Shown here one piece after another: positions 48,371-60,275 of a stretch of 64,000 bases of DNA; the stretch's first letter is position 1; each line of letters starts with the position of its first letter. The DNA is from Dentipellis sp. KUC8613 (lineage: Eukaryota > Basidiomycota > Agaricomycetes > Russulales > Hericiaceae): NCBI GenBank assembly GCA_002286715.1, contig NSJX01000015.1, forward strand, positions 489,053-553,052, read 5' to 3'. A model generated the notes under the pieces. It worked only from the letters and a program-made list of their open reading frames with translations. It made no database searches and was not told the DNA's origin. The position numbers and the translations under genes were made by a program.

Positions 48371-51300
48371 TCACACGCCCATGTGTATGAAAGGAACCCA
48401 TCTCAAAAACCATGTATCGTCTAATGCGCCGCTCTCTGGTTTCGTGTCATCGCGTAGTCTGCCTACGGCGCGCCTGAGCGCATCTGCGGCCAAGCTACAG
48501 TCCGGCCTACCGTTACACACGAGCTCGCGGTACACCGCGTCCGCTATGACCGGGGCGTCGCAATCTTTGATCGACCACATTGTTGCAATCACGCTGCGAT
48601 ACCCTGCCAGTTGCATGCCTGCCGCGAGATGTACCGCCTCATCAGAAAGAGCCTCGTTTCCAGAGGACGTCTGACACGCAGACAGGAATGCGAACTCGGC
48701 GTGTGGTTGCGATCTGCGTATGATCTCGCCAAGCTCGAGCTGGCCGTCGTTCAGACAGAATGCGCTTTTCATCGGGTCTGTGCGGTCCTGGATGGCATGA
48801 CAGGCGAGATGCAGCCAGCTGTTGTTGACCATTCCATCTTGTACGTGTGCCATCGTCGCGTGGAAACCATCAAGCCTCTGTATGGGCAGACCGTGGAAGT
48901 GCTTCTGGATGACCGCAACTTCGGCTGTGGTACTAGGAAGAGGCAGCTGGCCGGGCGTGTCCGGCTGGCTAACGGCTAGTAGTCCGTGGAACGCATGGTC
49001 GTTGGCAACGGTATCAGGTAGAAGCGTGGAGAGACTGGTGGTGTATGAAGAGGTGATGAAGTCGGAAGCTTTGTGGCCTCGTTCAGTGCGCCGATAGTCA
49101 CCTGCGGCATGAAGAGGGAGTAAAGCAAGCGTCCCAGCTGCGCACCATGTTAGCCGGGGATGGGGCTCAGAGTCGGATTCGATCACCTAGCAGATGTCCG
49201 GATTTGTTAGCTTCTTCACTTTGAAAGCCGAAGTAAACTTACCGGAAGCTGCAAAGCCTGAAGCACTGGCCGAACGATCGCAGTCCATAACACAGACAAT
49301 ACCTTATCTAAACCCCCACTCCATCCAAGTCCGAAAACACCCTTAGACCCTCGCATCAGAACACCAGTATTCCGCAGAAGCCCACTCAGGTCCTCATAAA
49401 GCTTCTGGATGTTCTTCTCCGCGAGGTCGTCTAGAGGGACATGAATCACTCGGCCAGTCTGCTGCAGGATGATGGCATCGCAGCTAGGACCCCATACGTT
49501 GAGCACCACAATAGGTCCAGAGCGCGCTGCTGCACGCAGAGCTGCGATCCGTCGTGGACGCAAAAAATCCTCGAACTCCGGAATTCGTCTAACTTCTTCG
49601 ATGGTCTCCGTCCATCTCTCGGCAAGGCGACGATGCTCTTGTGCGGCCTGTTCCAGGAGACCCTGTCCTCCCGACGTTGGAAGGGCGTTATATACAGGTC
49701 TGCGAGTGCTCCTAGAATCGAGTTCACTGGCAATGTGTCGGATGCGCGTTGCAAGTTCCGGATGTTTCTGCTCCAAGTCGTCAACCGGAGTCCGAAGGCC
49801 AAGCTGCTGTCCCCACACAATCGAACGACCCTCTTCAAGCCACTCAAGCGCTTTCTCGAGATGCCCTTCCATGGTCGCCATGACCGCGGCGTTGCGCACA
49901 TCCCTGCCAACAGCCTTCAGTGCCTCGTGTCGCTCAGCAACAGTGCCTCCCAGCCATGCAACGACTGGAATCAACTCCATCAGCAGTTGATAAGCCTCGT
50001 ACACGTCTGCGCAGACGCGCGATTGAAGAAAAGCAGTTCGGCCCCAGTGACGGCACGCGTCGAGCCGGTGGAAAGGATTGCCTGTCGGAAGTAGCGCAGC
50101 CGCGCGGTATGCAGAGATGGCAGCCTCAGAGTCCGCGCGACCTTCGCCGTCGTCGCATTGCATTCTACAGAGGTAGGCGTGTCCTAGAGATATCCCGTAT
50201 ATGGATTGTTCGCGATGATCGGGCGGGCTCAGATCCATCGCTTCCTGAACTGCTTCAAGGGCTCTGTAAATGTCGTCAGGATCGGTGTAGGAATGGAACC
50301 TGGTCCTCAAAGCGTCGCTGAGATTATTGAGACGAGCAGGCCTGTCAGGATGGTCCGAAGGCGTAAGACTAACTGCCTGCTGGTGTACGGCGACGGCTTC
50401 GTCAAGGTCCTCCGCGCTGCCTGTTCGGTCATAGTGGCATATCAGGGCTCGTCCGAGATTGTTGAGACGAGATGGCTTCTCCGAGTCACTGTCTTCCGTC
50501 AGTTCTACGGACTCCCGAAGCAAGTCGACGGAATCTCCGACATCCTCAGCGCCGGCAGCGTTGTTCCCAAAATGTTCCAAACGGTTACTGAGGCTGGTCG
50601 CCAGGTTGCTCAGCATCGTCGGCCTGTCTGGGTGGCCTTGCGTAACCAGGTTGACTGCCTCGCGATTTGCCTCGACAGCATCAACAATATCTTGCACATT
50701 GCCAAGGCGCTCGAATCGACGTGCTAGCGCGCTCCCTAGATTCGACAATCGCGAACACCTGCTCGGATGGCCCCTTCGCGTGAGAGCAACAGCGCTTCGC
50801 TGCGCCGTAACAGCTCCATCAATGTCTTCTACATCTCCCAGTCTCAAGAAGCGCCGGCCCAGGGCAACGCCGAGGTTCGTGAGACGCGCTGCCTTGAATG
50901 GGTCGCGCGCTGCGCTACGGTCCACGGCCTCGCGTAGAGCGGAGATGGCCTCGTGGATGTCTGTGATGTCACCGAGGCGCTCAAAACGGCTGCTCAGGGC
51001 GGATGCGAGGTTGCCGAGTCGCGAAGGCCGGTTTGGCTCCTGGGAAGGCGTCAGGGACACCGCTTCACGAAGAGCGGTGATAGCATCATTGAGGTCTTCA
51101 ATATCTCGAGAACGTTTGAAGCGAGAGCTGAGGGATGCACCGAGGATCGCGAGGCGAGGGAGTCTGCTAGGGTCGTTGGAGGGCGTGAGCGCCACCGATC
51201 TCCGAAGCAGCGTGATACCAAGGTCAAACTGTTCCTCGTCCATGACACCCTTGTCGATGCGCAGGAGATAGGTGGTCGCGAGGTTGTGACATACGAGGGC

Positions 51301-51799
51301 TTCCCGTGTATAGGAGAAGGGAAGGGCTCGAGAGAAGAATGTGATAGCCGTTCCGAGGTGCGATGCGTCTTCCGAAACTTCAAAACAGCGTCTTGCCAAC
51401 CGGCCTTGAGCGATATAGAGGTCAACTTTTTGTGTGCTGCCTTCTATTATGTGAGGGCTCTCTGCCTAGAGCAAAAATTGAAGGTGACTAAAAGACAAAT
51501 GAAATAATTACAACTTACTTCGAGGCGTTTCATAAGGCTAACGATACATAATCAGGAAGATATGATGTTGTAAACACACAAAACACTCACTCAAGAGCAT
51601 CTTGAAGCTCGAATGCGTCGATTTCCTCGTTTGAAGGCAACCGAACTTGCTGAGGGTGGGCCAAAGAAAAGACGCGCTGCAGGCACGAAAGAACAAAACT
51701 GAGGATGCAGGCGTAGACGATGTCCCAAATCCAGGGAAGATGAGCCTGCCAATTGCTGTTCACGGCGGATAACGACTGGTTCCTCGCCGGAAACGCCAT
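48371..51799 (-). CDS. TPR-CHAT protein copy C, apparently intact
   Basis: Exons 51799-51591, 51537-51519, 51465-49243 and 49186-48371 give 1088 residues. The N-terminal exon has a hydrophobic stretch (LPWIWDIVYACILSFVLSCL, residues ~20-40) followed by QRVFSLAHP, matching copy B. Exon 2 is a 19-base microexon. Then come TPR-like helical pairs in a strict 45-residue period (LGNLASALSSRFERLGD type) with HPDRP linkers, about eight in all, then a longer alpha-helical region and the CHAT domain (~818-1088). The catalytic pair is the His of HLACHA (~947) and the Cys of LSACQT (~988), 41 residues apart, as expected for CHAT proteases. CHAT domains act as caspase-like proteases in separase relatives and in bacterial TPR-CHAT immune effectors; the fungal role and substrate are unknown. 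The hydrophobic exon suggests membrane attachment (inference). Confidence 0.92.
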
Positions 51800-54700
51800 A
51801 GCGGTCGAAGTGGTGGTGGATCATGGGGGCGAAAAGTCCAAGGATATACTACTGCAAGGCGGCAGCCACGTGTCTACGTCAAGGAGAATCCTCGTGTTTC
51901 GAGCGCGGTCTGGACGCGTCAACGAGCTCTGAAGACATGCTGTAGCACAGCATGCTCGCGTATTGGATGAACTCCAGTTTTGGAGCATAGCATACTTGGT
52001 GTCAATCGTGCATGTCACCGGTCCAGGTCTGCTAAAGATACTGTAAGATGAAATTTCGAAATTGAAATGAAACCGAAAACGAGGCTTGCCTGTACCGCCA
52101 CGCCATGTCGCGTAATAATAAAGCTATCGCATCTATTATCAATGCGAACCCATCGTAGACACGGTATCTGAGGAATTGTAGCATCTGGTTTCAGAAAAAA
52201 AGCAAGCACTGTAAGCAATCAATAGCACCGAGAAATGCTTCCATCGTACCAATGTGGGTGCTTTTCCTATTATCTTGAGGCACAAGTGAACTAATCTAGA
52301 GCACAGATGCGGTTGCGGTCGCGCATCATGGCGCGAATTGTAACTGACACCGACGCGTCCAAAAGCGTAAACAACCTAAAGAATCCAATAACTGTCAGAG
52401 TACTGAACGCGGCATGCTATTCTTGCGACGTACCTCGGAGTCTCGGAAACTCAAAGCAAATTATGGAAGGAGCTTCGAGCTCCGAGATCGCCGACTGAGG
52501 CCCTCGCAGAACGGTGGGGCTTCTAGGAGATCAGTGGCAGACTCGGACGCGAGCAATATGATAGATCACTACGCGGAGCGTTCAGTCCGTTTGGTGGCTC
52601 CTTTGAGAGTGGTGCGCGAGAGCGACAGTGTACCAAGTGCTACGTAGGAGCCGAGACAAAACCGAGGTTTCTTGACCATACGATTGAGCATCATAGTTGA
52701 GTCTTTCGTTCTCAGCTTCTTTGGTATGGAAGTGAATCAGAAACGAATACCTGGTCAGCGTAAGTGTCCTGGTTCGACGTGGAAGGCCTAAGACACGGCT
52801 ATGGCGCCCCAATATGGGGGAGGGAAGAAAGGAACCGTGGGATAGTTGTCCGCGGACAACTCGGACTCTTGAACCGAATGCTTGTCTAGGCTTAGAAAGT
52901 TCGTACGATTCAACTTCATCCAAATGCTACTCATACATTCAGTAATGCAGGAGCACATAATCCCGTAGGGCACCACATACGCCAAAATCTGTTTGAATCT
53001 AGTCCAATTTATTGGGCACCTAGGCTAATCATTGGTCGCCTCTTCCGAGTCCACGTTCGATTTCCCGTCGCTCATACGTAGTACTAGTGGTGTTCCAAGA
53101 TTGTCCTGCCTTCGACATGCATCTGAATTAAGTATGATACGGAGAACCTCCATGTATACGCATACATCTCCCGGCGAGGCACCAGCGCACATAGACCCCA
53201 ATGCGTCCGTAAGCTTAGTTCTTCTTCCCAGCGCAGAGTCCTTATCTCGGCCTATCTCAGTAGGAATTGCAGTCACCGCCCAGATGTAATTGAATCTAGA
53301 GGAACCACCGATTCCGAGGAGCTAGACGCGGGGACCGGACTCGCAAAGTTCCTAGCGCTCTAGATAGACAACGACGATTTCTCAGCGATCTTCGTTTGAC
53401 TGCCGTATGTCTGTTGTGTTGGTGGACTGACCCTGCGGCGGCGGCGCTCGCCTGAACAGAGGACATACCCTGGAATGGAATGGCCTTGACTACCACTAAA
53501 ACTTTCTTGGCCTACCCATCGAAGGCAAGTAGATCCACCGGCGTCTGAATCAGACCCAAACTGACAAGGTACCTGCTCCGCAGGCGATGCGAGCGCCCGT
53601 GCTAGGATGAGTCCACTGGCAACGACCACCCCACGCAGCCCAGCTTGTATCTTCGGATGAGGTGAACTGCCACCAAGTATGGTAGACGCTACACCCCAAC
53701 CGAAGCGCCCGACGAGATTCGATAGCCGCGTTGCGATGGCGAAACTGCGAGTAACCCGAAGCTTTATCGCCTCCGTCGAGGCCATCGTAGCGCTAGGCGC
53801 CAAGGTACGGCCATTTATCTGTGGTGCCAGCACCGTCCTAGTCGTAGCTGAAGCGCCTACGACGCGAAAACAGTTGCGACCGTGTTTGAGCGCCGGGGAC
53901 GACGCGTCGACGAACGCGAAGGGCCTGTGGATACGCGTCCTAGTGCCCCGTCGACAATCTGCACCGCTATGTTGCGCTGAGTGTGTCGATGCTGAGGATC
54001 GTGCCGAGTATCCCGGTCAACGACGCGGTACCGTTCGACGCGAACACTAGATACCTAGAATCGTCCCTTGCTCGTTCATCGCGGCGGTCGATGTAGGCGA
54101 CTCAGAAAGATTGATCGACGCCATACCGAGGAAACCATCACCTACGCGTGTTCGTGTATTCGTATTCGTATGTTCAACCTCCGCCCTGCAAAAGCACCGC
54201 TGATGCATGGCATGGCTGTCCTAGCAGGCCGTCGAGACGATTTGATTGATCTGCAGATTGACCATTGTCATTGTTCGACGATTTTGGATGTCCGCTAGAC
54301 AATAAGATAAGTATCGCACAGCACTGGCAGGTATACAGATACCAGCACGATTAGCACCCGTCCATGTTGACCAGGATCGCGGCTGCATTTCATGATCAAC
54401 ACACATGTACAGCGGCCGACCTGCTAGCTGGACGACCTGCGCCGTCTTACCGTCGAAAAATATTTTTCTATGTTGGCCTCGCTCTGCACAGCTGTCGTCC
54501 GGATACATCATCGTGAATTTCCGCGGACTGCGATTGCCGATAATAAGATGCCTGATGAATCACTGGCGGTATCAGCCACCGACGACCCAAAAGCTTCGCA
54601 CAATGGAAGCGAAGGGAAGACTGCCCGGATCCTATGGCCACTGGCCGTCCGTGTCCATTCATTCGCGTCGGCTAATGGGACCGCATGTATCAATAACGGC

Positions 54701-57435
54701 ACTCATGCCAGAACCATACCGTATGCATATGAACACTTACGCTGCGGGGGGCCTCCGACTCCGATCCTCGGGGCTACGTAGTGTGCAAGCTGCCTCCGAA
54801 GCACATATACGCACGTCCGCTACGCCCTGCGCACATGGCGTCTGCCACGAGGCAGCCCAGGTCCGCATCCAGCGGCTGCTCCGTGCCCTAGCCCTCTTGA
54901 GAATGCATCAGTGAATTGCAGCCGCCGCATCTGCCGTCTGGCATCTGGCATCATGTTCTGCGCTTGGCGGGGTGTACGTGATTATTCGGTGTGTGCCGAG
55001 GCGGCGCGGAGGGGGCATGGGAAAGGGGGCGGGAGTTTAAAAGAGAAGAGAAGAGGGAAAGAGAGTGCGGTGCGTAGTGTTCCTGATGACAGAACAATCA
55101 CAGCGGAACAGGCGCCTGCCGAGCGGGGCAGGAAATCGTAACGTGACTTTCATAGACGGGCTGGAGCTGTGGAAGGTCTGGCGTGATGAAATCGCAGAAT
55201 ACAAGGCGCTCCATATGCAGCGGTTGGGCGGCTCGCGGTGCGCTCGCGCGGGCAGAAGGCGGGCGCATGTGATGTGGGTGGGCAGGGCGACTGTATTGGC
55301 GTGAGGTTCGTTCCTAAAAGACATGGCGACGTGGATCAGTGCGTACGAGCGGGTTGCGGTGGCAAGGCATCTCGACGGACGGACCCGTAGGCATGAGCGC
55401 TCCATGATGAGGCAGTATTCGATCATCGAAGACACGGTGGTACCGACGACGGAGCATACTGATCTCTTCTCGAGCATGTGGCGAGCAGCGGGGGAGACCT
55501 CATGAGCCACAACTCAGAGCATTCTCAGCCATATGAAAAGAAGCCGAACGGGATACGTAGCTTCAATGAATTCTTGCTGCACCGGACAATCTGATTTTGC
55601 CAGATTCTACCATACCGAGTTTTCTTACTGAACAGAACAGGCGTTTTGGATGAATGTGACCGAATCGATGTACCGTTCGATGAAGTACGTAGAATGAAGA
55701 GTCTTCCAGAGCCCTTAATCGCCGTTATCTGATCAATGAGTGCTTCACCCGGGGAGAGCATGTTCGCTTCAATTTGCAGTGTCCCCGGCAAGAGATCCAA
55801 CTCCGCTTAAGGACGGCCTGGTTCAGATGCCTGGAATTCGTACAATGAGACAGTTTTGAAATTTCGGGACATCATTAATGAGATTTACGCACCCTGCCTC
55901 GTGCCGTGCCGCGACAGAAAAAGGGTGGCATTGGTTTACCGAGCAGCTGAATTGACGAGTGCAATGTGCCATAAGCTAACACGACGTGCACACTAGTCAT
56001 CTCAGGGCAGCTTGTTAGTGCTCGGCACAAAGCCTCTGCGCATGCGCAGACGACGCCATGCACACGGCTTACGGGAAAGGGGCCAGAACATGATGAAGCC
56101 GCACCTTGCCGTGTCATTGTGCCTTCCATAATGGAACGCGACTTTGCCCTCCGTCTCGTCGTGTGAGTCTTGCGCCCCACTCCACGCCGCCGGCTTCGGA
56201 TCTGGGGCCTGAACAATTGTTACGGCAAGTTGCGAAACCATTTAGCGATAGCGCGGAATTTCGGGCGCAGCGACAGCACCTAGAAAAATCGTGGAAATAG
56301 GGAGGCTTGCGCGATAAGGCCGATCTTGAGGATCTACAGCGCGGACGAAACCTTCCTGAATTTAAGCCCTTCACAAATCGAAAGATCAGCATCCTGAGTT
56401 CTCAAGTTGAATAGAAGGGCTCACCAAAAATACTTGGCGGGGTAATTTCGGACTGCCATAGATGTAAACACGAGCACAGACCATGCTGTGAAGAAGCTGA
56501 TGGTTCGTCGAATCCCCAGCGCTTCAGAGTCACCAAGATGTCGCCCACACAGCAGACGTCAAGGGTCGAGGCCAGCCATTTGCAGCAGGACAGGGGTACA
56601 GAAGCACGTACTGTATCGTCGACGGGGCATAATCACCTTGCGGTCATGTGGGACAGAACGGTCCTTCTTAAGGAAAAAATCCCGGCTCGCGAAGCCCGGA
56701 GGCGACGTACCCTAGCGATCGCGAGTCTGTGACGAGATGCTTCGCAGAGTGTTGGGGCCAGGGGTCCAGGCAAGTTTGTTCATTCGCTGCCACGAGCATT
56801 TCCGCGGCCATAGTGACTATCGGGCACGGAGACAGAGCGTCCAGTGATATTTGCCGCATTCCTGCATTCCTCAAACGAGCGACCTGCGGCGAGATGGCAA
56901 CACGACCAGCGGATGGGAGTAGCGCTGGGACGGGCAAGACAAAAGAGAAGATGATGGGAAGAGCAAAGTAAGCAAGCGAGCAACGGAGCTTCTTGCTGTT
57001 ACAGTTGAAGGCGGCGTATAGGCTGACTAAGGGCAGCGTGTTGGTTCTTCTCATAAGTCGTTCTGCCCGGCTTTGTGCCTCATATAGGCCACCGACCCCC
57101 CACCCGCCCAATCCCAGGTTCTGGCGCATCCTCTCCGTGTTCAAGGCGGCGGGCCATGCTGGCGATAAAGACGGCTCCTTGGCCGCCCTCGCGCTGCCCA
57201 ACGCCCCCGTTGCCCCTCTCCCCACTTGCGCCACCTCCGCTCAGTTTCTCGTGAGTTTCGCGTTCCCCAGCGCCGTTTATTGCCTGTTCGTGCATTTGGT
57301 GAGTCTCATTCCGGGAGTCTCGTGCGTGGTGCCGTAGACCCCTCCCGGCGTGTCGCTGACGGTCGAAGTAGCGATTGAAGGCCATCGAGGAAGCTTGCGC
57401 CACTTTGAGGTTTTGATTCATAGTCGAGGGGAAGA
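51800..57435. other. Long intergenic stretch, no supportable gene
   Basis: These 5.6 kb hold the promoter of TPR-CHAT C (TATA-like AGTATATCC on the minus strand near 51842-51850) and, at the right end, that of the F-box gene. Frames such as minus 53833-53360 and minus 57234-56668 are open for 150-190 codons, but no domain or exon pattern is visible. No repeats of note were seen. Confidence 0.4.
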
Positions 57436-58956
57436 ATGTCTACCTTGGTGAGTCCCGATCGTCGATCGCCGCGTGTGTCGCTTAACCATCCATTATTGCG
57501 CAGTGCGTCACTTGCGCCACTCAGGCCAACCACGACACGGTTTGCAGCCCCGAGCTCGCACTATGCACGACTACAACTTCGCTCCTGCCCGCCACGGCTT
57601 CTGCTACCAGACACCCCCGGATTCCGATAGAGCTGGTCGAGCCGATCATGGAATACCTGAGCCAAATGGTGGAGCTCCCAGATTTCGCCAAACTCGTCTC
57701 GCTCACTTCCGCCTGGAGATACGAAGTCGAGCGCGTGCTATATAAGTTCATCGACATTCCCGACCGCGGCATCCTTCTGTTCTGCGACGTAATGGAGGCT
57801 CGCGCCAAGGACCTCGCGCCGCGCGTGCGCAGGATCTCATTCGCAGGCCTAGGGCACCGCGACCCGCGACCTGGCGACGCGCAGCGTGTGGCGGACATGC
57901 TCGGCCTCTTGACGGGCCTCAAGAACCTCGTCCTCTTAGACCCGCCACGCGACAGCAGAGAGTCGAAGTGGATCTTTCGGCGCACAGACTACTACATTGT
58001 AGATCAAGTTTCGCTCGACCTCGAGCGTTTCAGGACGGTGTTCAAGTGGTGCGAACAATGCGTCGATTTCATAGCGAAGCGGCCCAAAATCCGTGAATTG
58101 ATATTCCGCGGCGAAAGCTATCTGAACACCATGCCCACCGCGCCCCCTGGCCTCCTCGCGAACTGCACCACGCTTCAAGCCACGCCGCATGTGTTCATGA
58201 CTTTGAAGAATGTGGCGCGCAACCTCACGCATGTGCGCCTTGACATCATCAAGCAGTCGATGGAGGACGAACAGGTCGCTGCAGAGTGCATCGCGCACAT
58301 GGGGGCGAAGCTTCGCGTTCTTGGTTTGTTCCGCCTCATTGACCTCGACGAAGATTACACCCGGACTTCGCATCTCCTCCGTATAATACTGCCGCATACG
58401 CCGAACCTCGTTTTCCTACGGCTGCGAGAGGCCCACGACTATGTATGTCCTTTTCATGCATAATGTCCTGTATAACATGCCTAACCTCGTCTGGCACTAG
58501 TCTCGTCGTGAAAACAAGAAGATTCTGGAGCTGGTATCTAAGAACCTGCGGAAGCTCGTCGTCTTTGTCTGGGGTCCCCTCTCGCTGACCTTCTACGCCG
58601 ACGACGACTTTGAGTCCGACGGCAGCGGCTTCTCCATGGACTCAGATGACGAAGAAGATTCCAAGAGCAAGATCTACAAGTACGGGATGCGCGTCGCCAA
58701 GGCCGTGCCGACGCTCGAGCTGTTCGTCGCCGACCGCAACCGCTACACCGAAGCCTGGATCCGGAGCCGCGTCACAGGCCAGTGGCGCACAATGACGCAG
58801 CAGACGCTGATGTGGGCAGATACCTTCCGCTGCATCGACCCCGACGATCCAGTCGAGTTTGCGCTTGGATCTCACCGTTATGGTTTTCCTGCGGACACCA
58901 TCGTCGGAGAGGAGTTCCCTGTGCCTTTGCCGTACCCTCGCGAGATCTTCGACTAA
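57436..58956 (+). CDS. F-box protein
   Basis: Exons 57436-57447, 57504-58442 and 58501-58956 give 468 residues. Exon 1 encodes only MSTL. It is needed because the main frame has no ATG before the F-box, and the GTGAGT donor and CAG acceptor keep phase. The F-box motif (RIPIELVEPIMEYL and the following helices up to VERVLYKFIDI) lies near residues 40-90; it should bind Skp1 in an SCF ubiquitin ligase. The rest resembles the leucine-rich, beta-strand-containing C-terminal region of Agaricomycete F-box proteins (GLKNLVLLDPP, LRVLGLFRLIDL, NLVFLRLREA). An acidic stretch, MDSDDEEDSKSK, interrupts it near residue 360. The target is unknown. Mushroom genomes hold many such genes. Confidence 0.85.
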
Positions 58957-59225
58957 TTTTCGTGAGCACACTTCACCGCATTCCTCAAAATCGGGGCTTG
59001 ACTGTCGAATTTGTGACGTGCAGATATTTGTTATCGTGCAGTTCTTCCAAGCACCGCGTCTGTCGAACCGCGGAACCTGTATCATATTTTCTTCGTTCCT
59101 ACAAAATGTGTACTATCGTCCCCAGGGCTGTTCCGTACTTTTCTATTTCACGCGCTTTCTTCGAGATTCACCAGATGTATTACTGTAGCTTACCGTTTAC
59201 GCCGATACGCCCTCACTGACGTAGG

Positions 59226-59355
59226 ACAGTCTGAAATGATCTTCACGAGACCGTCACGATTCGTCACGAATAGGCTGAATCACTCATACTGCATATTTTT
59301 GGTACGCATATAAAGGGCTGGAACCACCAATGCATGAACTGTCGTACTCATTCTG
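59226..59355. repeat. Duplicated intergenic module, copy 1
   Basis: This aligns with 61488-61612: GACxGTC, GATCT, ACGAGxCGTCAC, GxTGAATCAC, CATATAAAG-GCTGG and ATGCATG in the same order. It includes a TATA box (CATATAAAGGGCTGG), but no convincing gene follows it. Confidence 0.75.
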
Positions 59356-60194
59356 GCTCAGGATGCGAAAGCCACAGCTTTCGAGCAGTCCCTTGAGGCG
59401 CGATCACGTGAACTTGTAGGAAACGCACGTGCGCTAGTTTGAGCGCCTTTTCGTGGTTCAACTGCGCGGCCCCTTGGCAACTCTTCCTTACAACTCAAAT
59501 TCTCTTTCTTTCCTCTGTCGTGAACTTGCAGACATCTTGTCTACTAGCAAGCAATCGACGTTACGCGAAATTTCAGGCTGTCGTGTGCTGAGGTCCTGAA
59601 GGGATTACTCCCCGATACGTGCTATTCTTGCGTTCCTTGTTGACTTCGCCCATTGCAGCAGATCATGATCATGATGATTGAACCATCGAAACACCTCGGC
59701 GCCATCGGACACCGCAAAGCTCAGAGTTCTCGTAGCTGCAAGATTGCCCCACGGATCCACGTTCGGCGGTATCGAAGGCCCGGGAGCACGGAGGCAGTCG
59801 TGACCATAGGCCGGCACCCAGAGTAGCGCGCGTGTGCGGTTGTTGCCCATTGTAGAGAATTCGATTCACAGTGCTATGGTAGTTCTCTGCCCGAGATGTC
59901 CCTGGCTTATCGCTATTTGAAGCGCCGGACTCAGGATCCGCTTCGGTGATTTTAGCCTCATGCTCACACTCAAGCTCTCACGCAGGCTCATCTGCGAATG
60001 ACACACTCCAGTACGCACTCCCTCCAAATCGCTCTGCTTTTTTTTCACCTGAGACCCACTTGCTAACTCACGATCCGTCAGTCTTCCTCGCAGTTACATG
60101 CATCGACAGCAAAATCATCGCAATACCTTGCTCAGGCTGGAAGGTGTCGTGACCGTAAGCCATGGGAGCTATCTCACGCATCTGCGGAATCTAC

Positions 60195-60201
60195 ATATAT
60201 A
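60195..60201 (+). promoter_or_regulatory. TATA box of SDR gene 1
   Basis: CTACATATATAGCACGG lies about 80 bases before the ATG. SDR gene 2 has CTACATATAAAGCACGG at the equivalent place. Confidence 0.65.
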
Positions 60202-60275
60202 GCACGGAGGTCGTTGTGGACTATCGATCCATCCGCAACCCGCCCAAACACAAGTCACAGCGATCGCCGTAGATC

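Larger units (their letters stand above)
58957..60275. other. Intergenic; contains one copy of a duplicated TATA module
   Basis: Besides the module at 59226-59355, an 81-codon minus-strand frame (59850-59605) contains DPWGNLAATRTLSFAV and could be an exon of an unseen gene, but nothing supports it further. The promoter of the first SDR gene lies near 60195. Confidence 0.4.

Noticed and set aside
53360..53833. 157-codon minus-strand frame with mildly hydrophobic stretches
   Set aside because: No upstream or downstream exons, no motif, and plus-strand frames over the same bases look equally open.
55037..55510. 157-codon minus-strand frame
   Set aside because: Competing plus-strand frames overlap it and there is no family resemblance.
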